This document shows positions 1 to 4,874 of a DNA stretch of 5,126 bases, piece after piece (position 1 is the stretch's first letter; every line of letters starts with the position of its first letter). The stretch is from Sulfuriferula multivorans (lineage in GTDB: Bacteria > Pseudomonadota > Gammaproteobacteria > Burkholderiales > Thiobacillaceae): contig JAAFGW010000223.1 of the NCBI GenBank assembly GCA_010365175.1, forward strand, positions 1 through 5,126. Reading direction: 5' to 3'. A model generated the notes under the pieces. It saw only the letters and a program-made list of their open reading frames with translations. It searched no databases and had not been told where the DNA came from. The translations under genes were made by a program, and so were the position numbers.

Positions 1-2
1 CT

Positions 3-701
3 GAAATTGCACAGCCTGAAACAGCGCAAGCTGAAGCCCCCCAGGCAAACCTGCTTCAACCCGAAGCCGCCCCGGCAGCGAGTGCTTCGATTGCCCCCAC
101 AACTGCTGACGCCCCCACAGCTGCCGATGCCCCCACAGCTGCCGATGCCCCCAAGCCAAGCTTGTTTGCACGCCTGAAACAAAAACTGCAACGGGGTAAA
201 GAACCCGCTGCTCTGGTACTCGCGGCAGTCCCCGATCAGGCTGTGGGTGCCACACCCGCCCGGCCACCTGTCGAAGCCGCCGCGGAAGAGGGCGACGAAT
301 CTCACAAACCCAAACTGGTCAGCCGTTTGCTCGGCACCTTGTCCAAAAAATGGGTGTGGATACCCAGCGTGAGCGTGGCCATATTTGCGGTTATGGGCAC
401 GCTGTCATTCATGCTCATGCAGTCGAAACAGACCGCCCATGAACTGCAGGCCGAACTGGCCTCCGCCAAGAAACAGCTCAAGCAAGTGCCAGTCAAGCCA
501 GAAATGGTTCCACCGTTGTTGGTGGCACATCGGGATGTGGCCCCGCACGACGTTAACCAGGAAGAAGCCTCCTCGCAAGAAGCCGAAGGCAGCTCGCCCA
601 GCGCAAACGTCGATATGGATTGCGACATATCAGACAAGGCCAGCGTGGCCAAAAACCTGAAAAACTGTATCGAAGCGTTTAACCAGGCCACAGCTCGCTA
701 G
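3..701 (+). CDS. Unrecognised single-pass membrane protein, 5' end missing
   Basis: The frame is open from the window edge to TAG at 699-701, giving 232 visible residues; the true start lies upstream. I do not recognise the family. The visible N-terminal part is rich in Ala, Pro and Glu and includes three APTAAD-type hexapeptides. A basic stretch (LFARLKQKLQRGK) and a second acidic linker follow. One hydrophobic segment lies at about visible residues 117-139 (positions 351-420), starting WVWIPSVSV and preceded by KK, so the N-terminal part is probably cytoplasmic. After it comes a short heptad-like stretch (about 140-165) that could form a coiled coil, then a Pro/Ser/Glu linker and a C-terminal segment with two cysteines (visible residues 207 and 222) that could form a disulfide outside the membrane. 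A TTG at 162 could be read as a start, but the coding pattern clearly continues upstream of it. The function is unknown; a secretion, pilus or envelope accessory role would be a guess only. Confidence 0.7.
   Translation, partial: EIAQPETAQAEAPQANLLQPEAAPAASASIAPTTADAPTAADAPTAADAPKPSLFARLKQKLQRGKEPAALVLAAVPDQAVGATPARPPVEAAAEEGDESHKPKLVSRLLGTLSKKWVWIPSVSVAIFAVMGTLSFMLMQSKQTAHELQAELASAKKQLKQVPVKPEMVPPLLVAHRDVAPHDVNQEEASSQEAEGSSPSANVDMDCDISDKASVAKNLKNCIEAFNQATAR
93..153 (+). repeat. 18-bp in-frame tandem repeat (APTAAD)
   Basis: The unit GCCCCCACAGCTGCCGAT occurs exactly at 111-128 and 129-146. It is preceded by a degenerate copy at 93-110 and followed by a partial copy from 147. The unit length is a multiple of three and encodes APTAAD (APTTAD in the first copy), so copy number can change without breaking the frame. 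It sits in the low-complexity Ala/Pro region before the membrane segment. Confidence 0.85.
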
Positions 702-710
702 CTGTCGTTT
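690..710 (+). terminator. Weak hairpin at the end of the first gene
   Basis: ACAGCT (690-695) and AGCTGT (700-705) are perfect complementary arms around a 4-base loop and overlap the stop codon. The following bases (CGTTTCTC) are only weakly T-rich. The stem is short, so termination is possible but not secure. Confidence 0.25.
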
Positions 711-853
711 CTCAATAGGGTGTTCACCCGAGTTATCGCCAGCCCGGCAGCAAACCGCTTTGCCATTTACACACCGTTATCTCGGCCTGGATCTGCACTC
801 CATCAACCCACGCATTAAGCATCCTTGCAGCATCGGGCCAAGATTTCCCCGTG

Positions 854-882
854 TTGCAAAAAGTCCATAATTGGACTATGTT
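854..882 (+). promoter_or_regulatory. Predicted promoter of the Xre-RES operon
   Basis: A -35-like TTGCAA (854-859, 4 of 6 to consensus) and a -10-like TATGTT (877-882, 4 of 6) are separated by exactly 17 bases. Transcription would start near 889, about 33 bases before the antitoxin ATG. Both boxes are imperfect; the call is strengthened by the palindrome lying in the spacer. No other good box pair was seen in the intergenic stretch 702-921. Confidence 0.5.
862..877. promoter_or_regulatory. Palindrome, likely antitoxin operator
   Basis: AGTCCA (862-867) and TGGACT (872-877) form perfect 6-bp arms around TAAT. The palindrome fills the spacer between the predicted -35 and -10 boxes, where a bound dimer would block RNA polymerase. 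Xre-family antitoxins, usually in complex with their RES toxin, are known to repress their own operons, so this is the natural operator candidate. Binding is inferred from position and symmetry. Confidence 0.55.
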
Positions 883-921
883 GGCATTATCAGTACAAGA
901 CGACACTGTCGTGGAGGCCAG

Positions 922-1338
922 ATGCCAAACACCGCTCAAGCCATCAAAACGCAAAGCAAACCCAGCAGTCGTGAAATATCGGCTGCCGGCCTGCGCGCGT
1001 TCTTCAACATCGCACGCGACTGGGGGCTCAACACCGACGAACAGATGGTGCTGCTGGGCGCACCCGGCCGGTCGACTTTTTTCAAATGGAAATCCGCTCC
1101 CGAAACCGCCGACCTCAAGCGCGACACCCTTGAGCGCGTGTCCTACTTGTTGGGTATCTACAAGGCGCTGCAGATCCTGTTGCCGGCCACCGCGGCGGCC
1201 GATGACTGGGTGAAAAAGCCCAACACCGCGTCGCTGTTTGGCGGCAAAAGCGCGCTTGAGCGCATGCTCGGCGGCAACGTCGCCGACCTCTTGGCCGTGC
1301 GCCAGTATCTGGACGCCCGGCGCGGCGGCTGGGCTTGA
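922..1338 (+). CDS. Xre/MbcA/ParS-type antitoxin of a RES toxin
   Basis: A 138-residue protein that should bind and neutralise the RES toxin encoded next to it and repress the shared promoter. Residues about 22-75 form a helical Xre-like region (RAFFNIARDWGL, then the recognition-helix-like RSTFFKWKSAP). Residues about 76-135 match the C-terminal toxin-binding domain (formerly DUF2384) in layout: a Leu-rich helix (SYLLGIYKALQIL), then LFGGKSALERMLGG, then the terminal helix AVRQYLDARRGGW. The start is ATG at 922, with GGAGG at 913-917 four bases upstream; an in-frame TTG at 871 lies inside the operator and is unlikely. The gene ends in TGA overlapping the toxin TTG start. The family is clear from domain order, length and partner. 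The cognate pairing is inferred from adjacency. Confidence 0.88.
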   Translation: MPNTAQAIKTQSKPSSREISAAGLRAFFNIARDWGLNTDEQMVLLGAPGRSTFFKWKSAPETADLKRDTLERVSYLLGIYKALQILLPATAAADDWVKKPNTASLFGGKSALERMLGGNVADLLAVRQYLDARRGGWA

Positions 1339-2015
1339 GTTACCCAAACAAAACGCTGAAGTGGAACCCGGCCTGGCGCGTCATCCCCAGCCGGTTTCCT
1401 TCCGTCGGCCTGTTCGAACGCGTCGCCCGCCCCGAAGACTTCGACGCCCTCTATGCGCTGGAAGCGATGACCAACGACCGCATCCGCGACGAAGTCGGCG
1501 AGATCAGCCTGGTCCCGGCCGACGAGCGGCTGTTCGGCCCCGGTAGCACCTGCATCATGGCCGCCTTCACCCATCTCAACCCGCATGGCAGCCGCTTTAG
1601 CGACGGCCGCTACGGCGTGTTTTATTGCGCCCGCAAGCGCGAAACAGCCATCGCCGAAACCCAATACCATTCGGCCCTGTTTATGGCCGCCACCGCCGAG
1701 CCGCCCATGCGCTTGCAAATGCGCTTGGTTAGCGTGGAAGCCAACGGCAAAGTGGACGACCTGCGCAAGGCCAGCCAGGCCGAGCCCCGCATCGTTGACC
1801 CCAACGACTACGCTTACCCACAATCGATCGGGCGAACCCTGAGGGCAGAAGGCGCGCAAGGCATTTTGTATCCATCGGTGCGCCACCCCACGGGCGAATG
1901 CCTGGCGGCTTTCCACACCACACTGCTTAAAAACTGCCTGCACGCCGCCTATCTGGAATACAACTGGAACGGGCAGGGCATCGATGCGGTGTTCGAGGTC
2001 AACCAATTGCTGTGA
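1335..2015 (+). CDS. RES-domain toxin (NAD+-degrading)
   Basis: A 226-residue RES-family protein. Characterised members of Xre-RES pairs deplete cellular NAD+ by phosphorolysis or hydrolysis and stop growth. The naming residues are visible: Arg87 in HGSRFSDGRYGVFYC, Glu103/Glu108 in RETAIAE, and Ser181 in LYPSVRHPTGEC; Tyr93 and Tyr97 lie in the usual aromatic positions. The C-terminal AYLEYNWNGQGIDAVFE is typical of this subgroup and is the part repeated twice downstream. The start is TTG at 1335, overlapping the antitoxin stop as TTGA. No ATG occurs before about 1468, which would remove conserved N-terminal sequence (WRVIPSRFPSVGLFERVA). There is no strong separate ribosome site, so translation is probably coupled to the antitoxin. 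All key residues are present, so the toxin should be active. Confidence 0.9.
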   Translation: MSYPNKTLKWNPAWRVIPSRFPSVGLFERVARPEDFDALYALEAMTNDRIRDEVGEISLVPADERLFGPGSTCIMAAFTHLNPHGSRFSDGRYGVFYCARKRETAIAETQYHSALFMAATAEPPMRLQMRLVSVEANGKVDDLRKASQAEPRIVDPNDYAYPQSIGRTLRAEGAQGILYPSVRHPTGECLAAFHTTLLKNCLHAAYLEYNWNGQGIDAVFEVNQLL

Positions 2016-2018
2016 ACA

Positions 2019-2045
2019 TGTCGATTAAATTTACTTTAATCGACA
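2019..2045. promoter_or_regulatory. Operator O1, 11-bp-arm inverted repeat
   Basis: TGTCGATTAAA (2019-2029) and TTTAATCGACA (2035-2045) are perfect arms around TTTAC, starting four bases after the RES stop codon. The CGAT and ATCG cores are 13 bases apart here, against 3 in O2 and O3, a difference of one helical turn. The stem is AT-rich and no T-run follows, so an operator is more likely than a terminator. The likely binder is the winged helix of the downstream Fic protein. Confidence 0.55.
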
Positions 2046-2052
2046 CATTCCA

Positions 2053-2081
2053 TTGACGTGTCGATAGCATCGTCCTATTCT
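2053..2081 (+). promoter_or_regulatory. Predicted fic promoter
   Basis: TTGACG (2053-2058, 5 of 6 to the -35 consensus) and TATTCT (2076-2081, 4 of 6 to -10) are spaced by exactly 17 bases. Transcription would begin near 2088, giving a leader of about 27 bases before the ATG. Operator O2 fills the spacer and O3 covers the predicted start, an arrangement suited to repression. Confidence 0.55.
2059..2072. promoter_or_regulatory. Operator O2 between -35 and -10 of fic
   Basis: TGTCGATAGCATCG contains CGAT and ATCG cores three bases apart, matching O3 at 11 of 14 positions. The ten bases ACGTGTCGAT at 2056-2065 recur exactly 30 bp downstream. It lies wholly inside the promoter spacer. Confidence 0.5.
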
Positions 2082-2088
2082 TCAAACG

Positions 2089-2103
2089 TGTCGATTTAAT
2101 CGA
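2089..2103. promoter_or_regulatory. Operator O3 over the predicted fic transcription start
   Basis: TGTCGATTTAATCGA includes TCGAT and ATCGA as perfect arms around TTA. Its right half TTTAATCG lies exactly 60 bp from the same eight bases of O1. It ends just before the weak ribosome site (GAAGAA, about 2102-2107), so a bound protein would cover the start of the message. Confidence 0.55.
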
Positions 2104-2114
2104 AGAATAAAAAC

Positions 2115-3230
2115 ATGAGCGCCACCGTGAACTGGAAGCCGGACCAACCCTACAACGACCTGCCGCGTTTGCCACCTGCAGCCGAGCTCGATACCAAGCC
2201 CGTGCTCAGGCAATGCATCAAATCCAACACCGCGTTGGCTGAGTTGAAGCAGGCCGCAGAACTGATCCCCAATCAGGCCATGCTCATCAACACGCTGCCG
2301 CTGCTGGAAGCGCGCGCCAGTTCCGAAATCGAAAACATCGTCACCACCACCGACAAGCTGTTCCGACATATCCAGGCCGACGAGAAAGCAGACGCTGCCA
2401 CCAAGGAAGCCCTGCGTTATCGCCGCGCCTTGTTCGAAGGTTTTTACTCCCTGCAGGATAGGCCGCTCACAACCCGCACTGCCGAAGCTATTTGTAGCCA
2501 GATCAAGGGCCACGAAATGAGTGTGCGCAAAGTACCGGGCACCGCCCTGCAAAATGATCGCACCGGCGAAATCATCTACACCCCGCCAGCTGGCGAAGTG
2601 GTGATACGCGACCTGCTCGCCAACTGGGAACGCTTCATGCACGATGAAGATGAGCTCGATCCACTCATCCGACTGGCTGTCGGGCATTACCAGTTCGAAG
2701 TGATCCACCCCTTTAACGACGGCAATGGCCGCACCGGGCGCGTGCTCAACAGTTTGTTCCTCATCCAGGAAGGGCTGCTCAACCTGCCCATTCTTTACCT
2801 CAGCCGCTACATCATCCAGCACAAGGCCGACTACTACCGCTTGTTGCACCAGGTCACCGCCGAGAATGCATGGGAAGACTGGCTGCTCTACATGTTGCGC
2901 GGCATCGAAGACACCGCCCGTTGGACCACCGCCAAGATCGCCGCATTACGCGCGCTGGCCGATCACACCGCTGTGCGGGTGCGTGATCAGCTGCCCAACA
3001 TCTATAGCCGCGAACTGGTCGACACCATCTTCGAGCAGCCTTACTGCCGCATCGACAACCTGGTCGAAAAGGGTATTGCCAAACGTCAGACCGCCTCGGT
3101 CTATCTAAAAAAACTGGTCGAGATTGGCGTGCTTTCCGAGCAACAGGCAGGCAGGGAAAAGCTGTTCATCCACCCCAAGTTGGTGCAATTGCTGCAGCGC
3201 GAACAGAACGATTTTGAACCGTATCAATAG
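2115..3230 (+). CDS. Class II Fic protein adenylyltransferase with C-terminal winged helix
   Basis: A 371-residue Fic enzyme that transfers AMP from ATP to hydroxyl side chains of target proteins. The Fic_N region (about 1-90) carries the class II inhibitory motif [S/T]xxxE[G/N] as SSEIEN, with Ser69, Glu73 and Asn74; the Glu blocks productive ATP binding. The catalytic motif HPFNDGNGRTGR spans residues 198-209, with His198 and Arg209 in place and nothing missing. The target-binding flap is probably near NDRTGEIIYTPP (148-159). The C-terminal about 75 residues (YSRELVDTIFEQPYCRIDNLV onward, with KRQTASVYLKKLVEIGVL as the recognition part) look like a winged helix. Length, order and even the numbering of Glu73 and His198 agree with what I recall of Shewanella SoFic. 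The start is ATG at 2115 with weak GAAGAA upstream. Autoregulation through O1-O3 is inferred. Targets cannot be read from sequence. Confidence 0.92.
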   Translation: MSATVNWKPDQPYNDLPRLPPAAELDTKPVLRQCIKSNTALAELKQAAELIPNQAMLINTLPLLEARASSEIENIVTTTDKLFRHIQADEKADAATKEALRYRRALFEGFYSLQDRPLTTRTAEAICSQIKGHEMSVRKVPGTALQNDRTGEIIYTPPAGEVVIRDLLANWERFMHDEDELDPLIRLAVGHYQFEVIHPFNDGNGRTGRVLNSLFLIQEGLLNLPILYLSRYIIQHKADYYRLLHQVTAENAWEDWLLYMLRGIEDTARWTTAKIAALRALADHTAVRVRDQLPNIYSRELVDTIFEQPYCRIDNLVEKGIAKRQTASVYLKKLVEIGVLSEQQAGREKLFIHPKLVQLLQREQNDFEPYQ

Positions 3231-3262
3231 CCCAACCGCCCATTTTGTGAAAGGGCTATTGA
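3224..3262. repeat. 10-bp inverted repeat over the fic stop codon
   Basis: TCAATAGCCC (3224-3233) and GGGCTATTGA (3253-3262) are perfect arms around a 19-base loop. The left arm contains the fic TAG and the right arm runs into the RES remnant. No T-run follows, so it is a poor intrinsic terminator. It may act as an RNA-stabilising hairpin or mark a rearrangement joint. Confidence 0.5.
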
Positions 3263-3348
3263 GCAACTGCCTCCACGCCGCCTATCTTGAATAAAACTGG
3301 AACGGGCAGGGCATCGATGCGGTGTTCGAGGTGAATCAGGCTTCATAA
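3256..3348 (+). pseudogene. RES toxin 3'-end remnant B
   Basis: About 31 codons matching the last codons of the RES gene at 1923-2015 without gaps, starting 26 bases after the fic stop. Read in frame it gives LLSNCLHAAYLE, a TAA (3292-3294, where the intact gene has TAC for Tyr), then NWNGQGIDAVFEVNQAS and a terminal TAA (3346-3348). By hand count 69 of 75 bases agree over 3265-3339, including 38 identical bases (3295-3332 against 1962-1999). The RES catalytic core is absent and no start is present, so it cannot make a toxin. The last codons differ from the intact gene, so it either came from a different RES allele or has diverged for some time. Confidence 0.85.
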
Positions 3349-3397
3349 CCATCGCCGTCATGGCACAGTGCCACACACGTGGTGGAGCAAGGGAAAT

Positions 3398-4066
3398 ATG
3401 TCCAAATCGCTTTTTGCCAGCCCCGAAGGCTGGATACTGGGTATCGGCTTGACGCTGGTCAGCCTGTTGTTCCTGGGACTCGGCATCGGTTGGCATCTGT
3501 TTCCCGACAGCGTGCTCACCTACGCGGCCATGACCGGGCTGAACCTGACCATCGGCCGGGCGGCGGGGATGACCTTTGGCTACGCCAGCGGCTTGGGCCA
3601 TGCTCAGGTGGTGCCGCTCAACATGCTGCTGCAAACGATTCAGGTGCTGGTGGTGTATCCGCTGTTTGTGCTGAGCTCGCGGCAGCTGATTCGGGTGCCG
3701 CGCCTGCAGTCTTTTCTGACACGCATGCAACGCGCTGCCGAAACCCACGGCGGCACCGTGCGCAAGTTCGGTATTGTCGGCCTGTTCGTCTTTGTGTTCG
3801 TCCCGTTCTGGATGACTGGCCCGGTGGTCGGTTCCATCATCGGCTTTCTGATCGGGTTGCGCCCGTGGGTGAATATCGTCACCGTATTGGGGGCGACCTA
3901 CGTCGCCATCGGCGTGTGGGCGCTGCTGTTAAACGAGCTCAGCGCCTGGGCCGCCACCGTGAACCACTTTGCGCCCTATGTGCTGGTGGTCGCCATCGCG
4001 CTCATCGTCGTAGCCATGCAGTGGCTGGCGCGGCGGCGCGACCGGGAAACGGCCGAGGGGCACTGA
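3398..4066 (+). CDS. Putative small multidrug export family membrane protein
   Basis: A 222-residue inner-membrane protein resembling the COG2426/Sm_multidrug_ex family, whose transport role is largely unproven. Hydrophobic segments lie at about 11-33, 70-95, 123-153, 156-180 and 190-210. The family-like core is RKFGIVGLFVFVFVPFWMTG followed by GSIIGFLIGLRPW (about 122-157), a Pro- and Gly-broken hairpin. The C-terminus is basic (ARRRDRE), probably cytoplasmic. I chose ATG at 3398 because AAGGGA (3389-3394) and GGTGGAG (3381-3387) lie directly upstream; a GTG at 3368 would add ten unlikely residues (MPHTWWSKGN). The gene begins 49 bases after RES remnant B and converges on the lipoprotein gene with a 10-base gap between the two stops. 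A DedA-like or other small membrane protein is the alternative. Confidence 0.7.
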   Translation: MSKSLFASPEGWILGIGLTLVSLLFLGLGIGWHLFPDSVLTYAAMTGLNLTIGRAAGMTFGYASGLGHAQVVPLNMLLQTIQVLVVYPLFVLSSRQLIRVPRLQSFLTRMQRAAETHGGTVRKFGIVGLFVFVFVPFWMTGPVVGSIIGFLIGLRPWVNIVTVLGATYVAIGVWALLLNELSAWAATVNHFAPYVLVVAIALIVVAMQWLARRRDRETAEGH

Positions 4067-4076
4067 GCTCAACAGC

Positions 4077-4547
4077 TTATTGAGGCACCACCCGCGCGTT
4101 ATCGCCGCTGCCCTCGACCCTTACCCTCATCCAGCTTCTGAGTCGGGAATCGATGGGCTGCAACAGCGTGACTTCACCGCCGGTGTCCATTCTGACCGTC
4201 ACGCGCTGCGCGTCCTGCTTTTTCATCTTGCTTTCAACTGCAGTACCCGCGACCGCACCGGCCGCCGCACCCAGCACCGCACCCAGCGTGGCGCCGTCGC
4301 CCTTGCCGATCTGCGAGCCGAGCAGGCCGCCCGCCACCGCGCCAACCGCCGTGCCAATGCCCAGCTTGTAGTTTTCGTCCACCTGGACCACTTCCAATGC
4401 CGTGATTTTGCCGTAGCGATCGTTATGGCTCGACACCGGACCCGAGTTGCCGCCATATGTTGGACCGCCGCCCAACTTGGGCATGTCGGAACAGCCGCCC
4501 ACCACCATCGAAAACAGAATTGCCGGTACCAGTATGTATGGTTTCAT
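4077..4547 (-). CDS. SlyB-like glycine-zipper outer-membrane lipoprotein
   Basis: A 156-residue lipoprotein. The signal peptide MKPYILVPAILFSMVVGG ends at a lipobox-like VVGGC with Cys19. Ser at +2 predicts sorting to the outer membrane. A Gly-rich linker follows, then RYGKITALEVVQVDE, and a glycine zipper at about 63-104 (GIGTAVGAVAGGLLG, then GATLGAVLGAAAGAVAG). The C-terminal beta-type segment contains VTVRMDTGGEVTLLQ and RVRVEG. This order and length match SlyB/Pcp-type envelope proteins. The start is decided by the ribosome site: GAGG at 4558-4555 is one base from the upstream ATG (4553) but seven bases from the ATG at 4547, so 4547 is preferred. The upstream region runs into RES remnant C, suggesting the gene, perhaps with the exporter, arrived as a block. 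No clear promoter was found. Confidence 0.85.
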   Translation of the reverse strand: MKPYILVPAILFSMVVGGCSDMPKLGGGPTYGGNSGPVSSHNDRYGKITALEVVQVDENYKLGIGTAVGAVAGGLLGSQIGKGDGATLGAVLGAAAGAVAGTAVESKMKKQDAQRVTVRMDTGGEVTLLQPIDSRLRSWMRVRVEGSGDNARVVPQ

Positions 4548-4566
4548 TTTCATTCCTCAAAATTTA

Positions 4567-4595
4567 AGAATCAGCCCACTAGGCGGCATGATTCT
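4567..4595. repeat. 7-bp inverted repeat upstream of the lipoprotein gene
   Basis: AGAATCA (4567-4573) and TGATTCT (4589-4595) are perfect arms around 15 bases that hold a further GCC/GGC pair. It lies 14 bp before the ribosome site of the minus-strand lipoprotein gene, so it could be an operator or a leader hairpin. It could also be a chance palindrome. Confidence 0.35.
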
Positions 4596-4656
4596 CCAGC
4601 CAGTGACCATACTCCAAATCTAGACCCCGGTGGGCCTGACCACAAGGCCGTTCTGC

Positions 4657-4845
4657 ATCGGGTGCACCCTCCGGGCAAAAGGCGCGTAAGGTATTTTGTA
4701 TCCATCGGTTCGCCATCCCGCTGGCGAATGCCTGGCAGTGTTTCGCACGACACTGCTTAAAAACTGCCTGCACGCCGCCTATCTGGAATACAACTGAAAA
4801 GGGCGGGGCATCGATGTGGTGTATGAGGTAAATCGGGTGCTGTAA
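4657..4845 (+). pseudogene. RES toxin 3'-end remnant C
   Basis: A gapless match to the last 63 codons of the intact RES gene (1827-2015, offset 2830), about 160 of 189 bases identical by hand count. An unbroken identical stretch of 47 bases links 4750-4796 to 1920-1966. In frame it reads IGCTLRAKGA, TAA (4687-4689), GILYPSVRHPAGECLAVFRT onward to AAYLEYN, TGA (4795-4797, for Trp), then KGRGIDVVYEVNRVL and TAA (4843-4845). It keeps the Ser of the RES motif but lacks the Arg and Glu. Similarity may reach back to about 4600 (CCAGCCAG, GACCCC), with small indels. The nonsense codons differ from those in remnant B, so the two decayed separately. Confidence 0.88.
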
Positions 4846-4874
4846 GGGCAGGGCGACTGACGTTTAGCGTACCG

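Noticed and set aside
93..153. CRISPR-like repeat array
   Set aside because: The units are contiguous and in frame within a coding region, with no spacers.
733..1347. Minus-strand open frame of 204 codons opposite the antitoxin
   Set aside because: It covers the whole antitoxin gene on the other strand. Its product resembles no family I know, and the plus strand has a clear start, ribosome site and domain match.
1158..2006. Minus-strand open frame of 282 codons opposite the RES gene
   Set aside because: It is a GC-driven shadow of the antitoxin end and RES toxin; the RES motifs on the plus strand explain the sequence.
2019..2045. Intrinsic terminator of the RES operon
   Set aside because: The stem is perfect but AT-rich, with no following T-run, and its half-sites recur at O2 and O3, which fits an operator better.
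2082..2849. Minus-strand open frame of 255 codons opposite fic
   Set aside because: It is antisense to the Fic catalytic motif and has no start context or recognisable domain.
4080..4760. Plus-strand open frame of 226 codons over the lipoprotein gene
   Set aside because: It is antisense to the lipobox and glycine zipper and runs through RES remnant C in the wrong frame.
3256..4845. Integron-type attC sites at the RES fragments
   Set aside because: The repeats are coding-derived direct copies without the paired simple-site structure of attC, and no integrase is seen.
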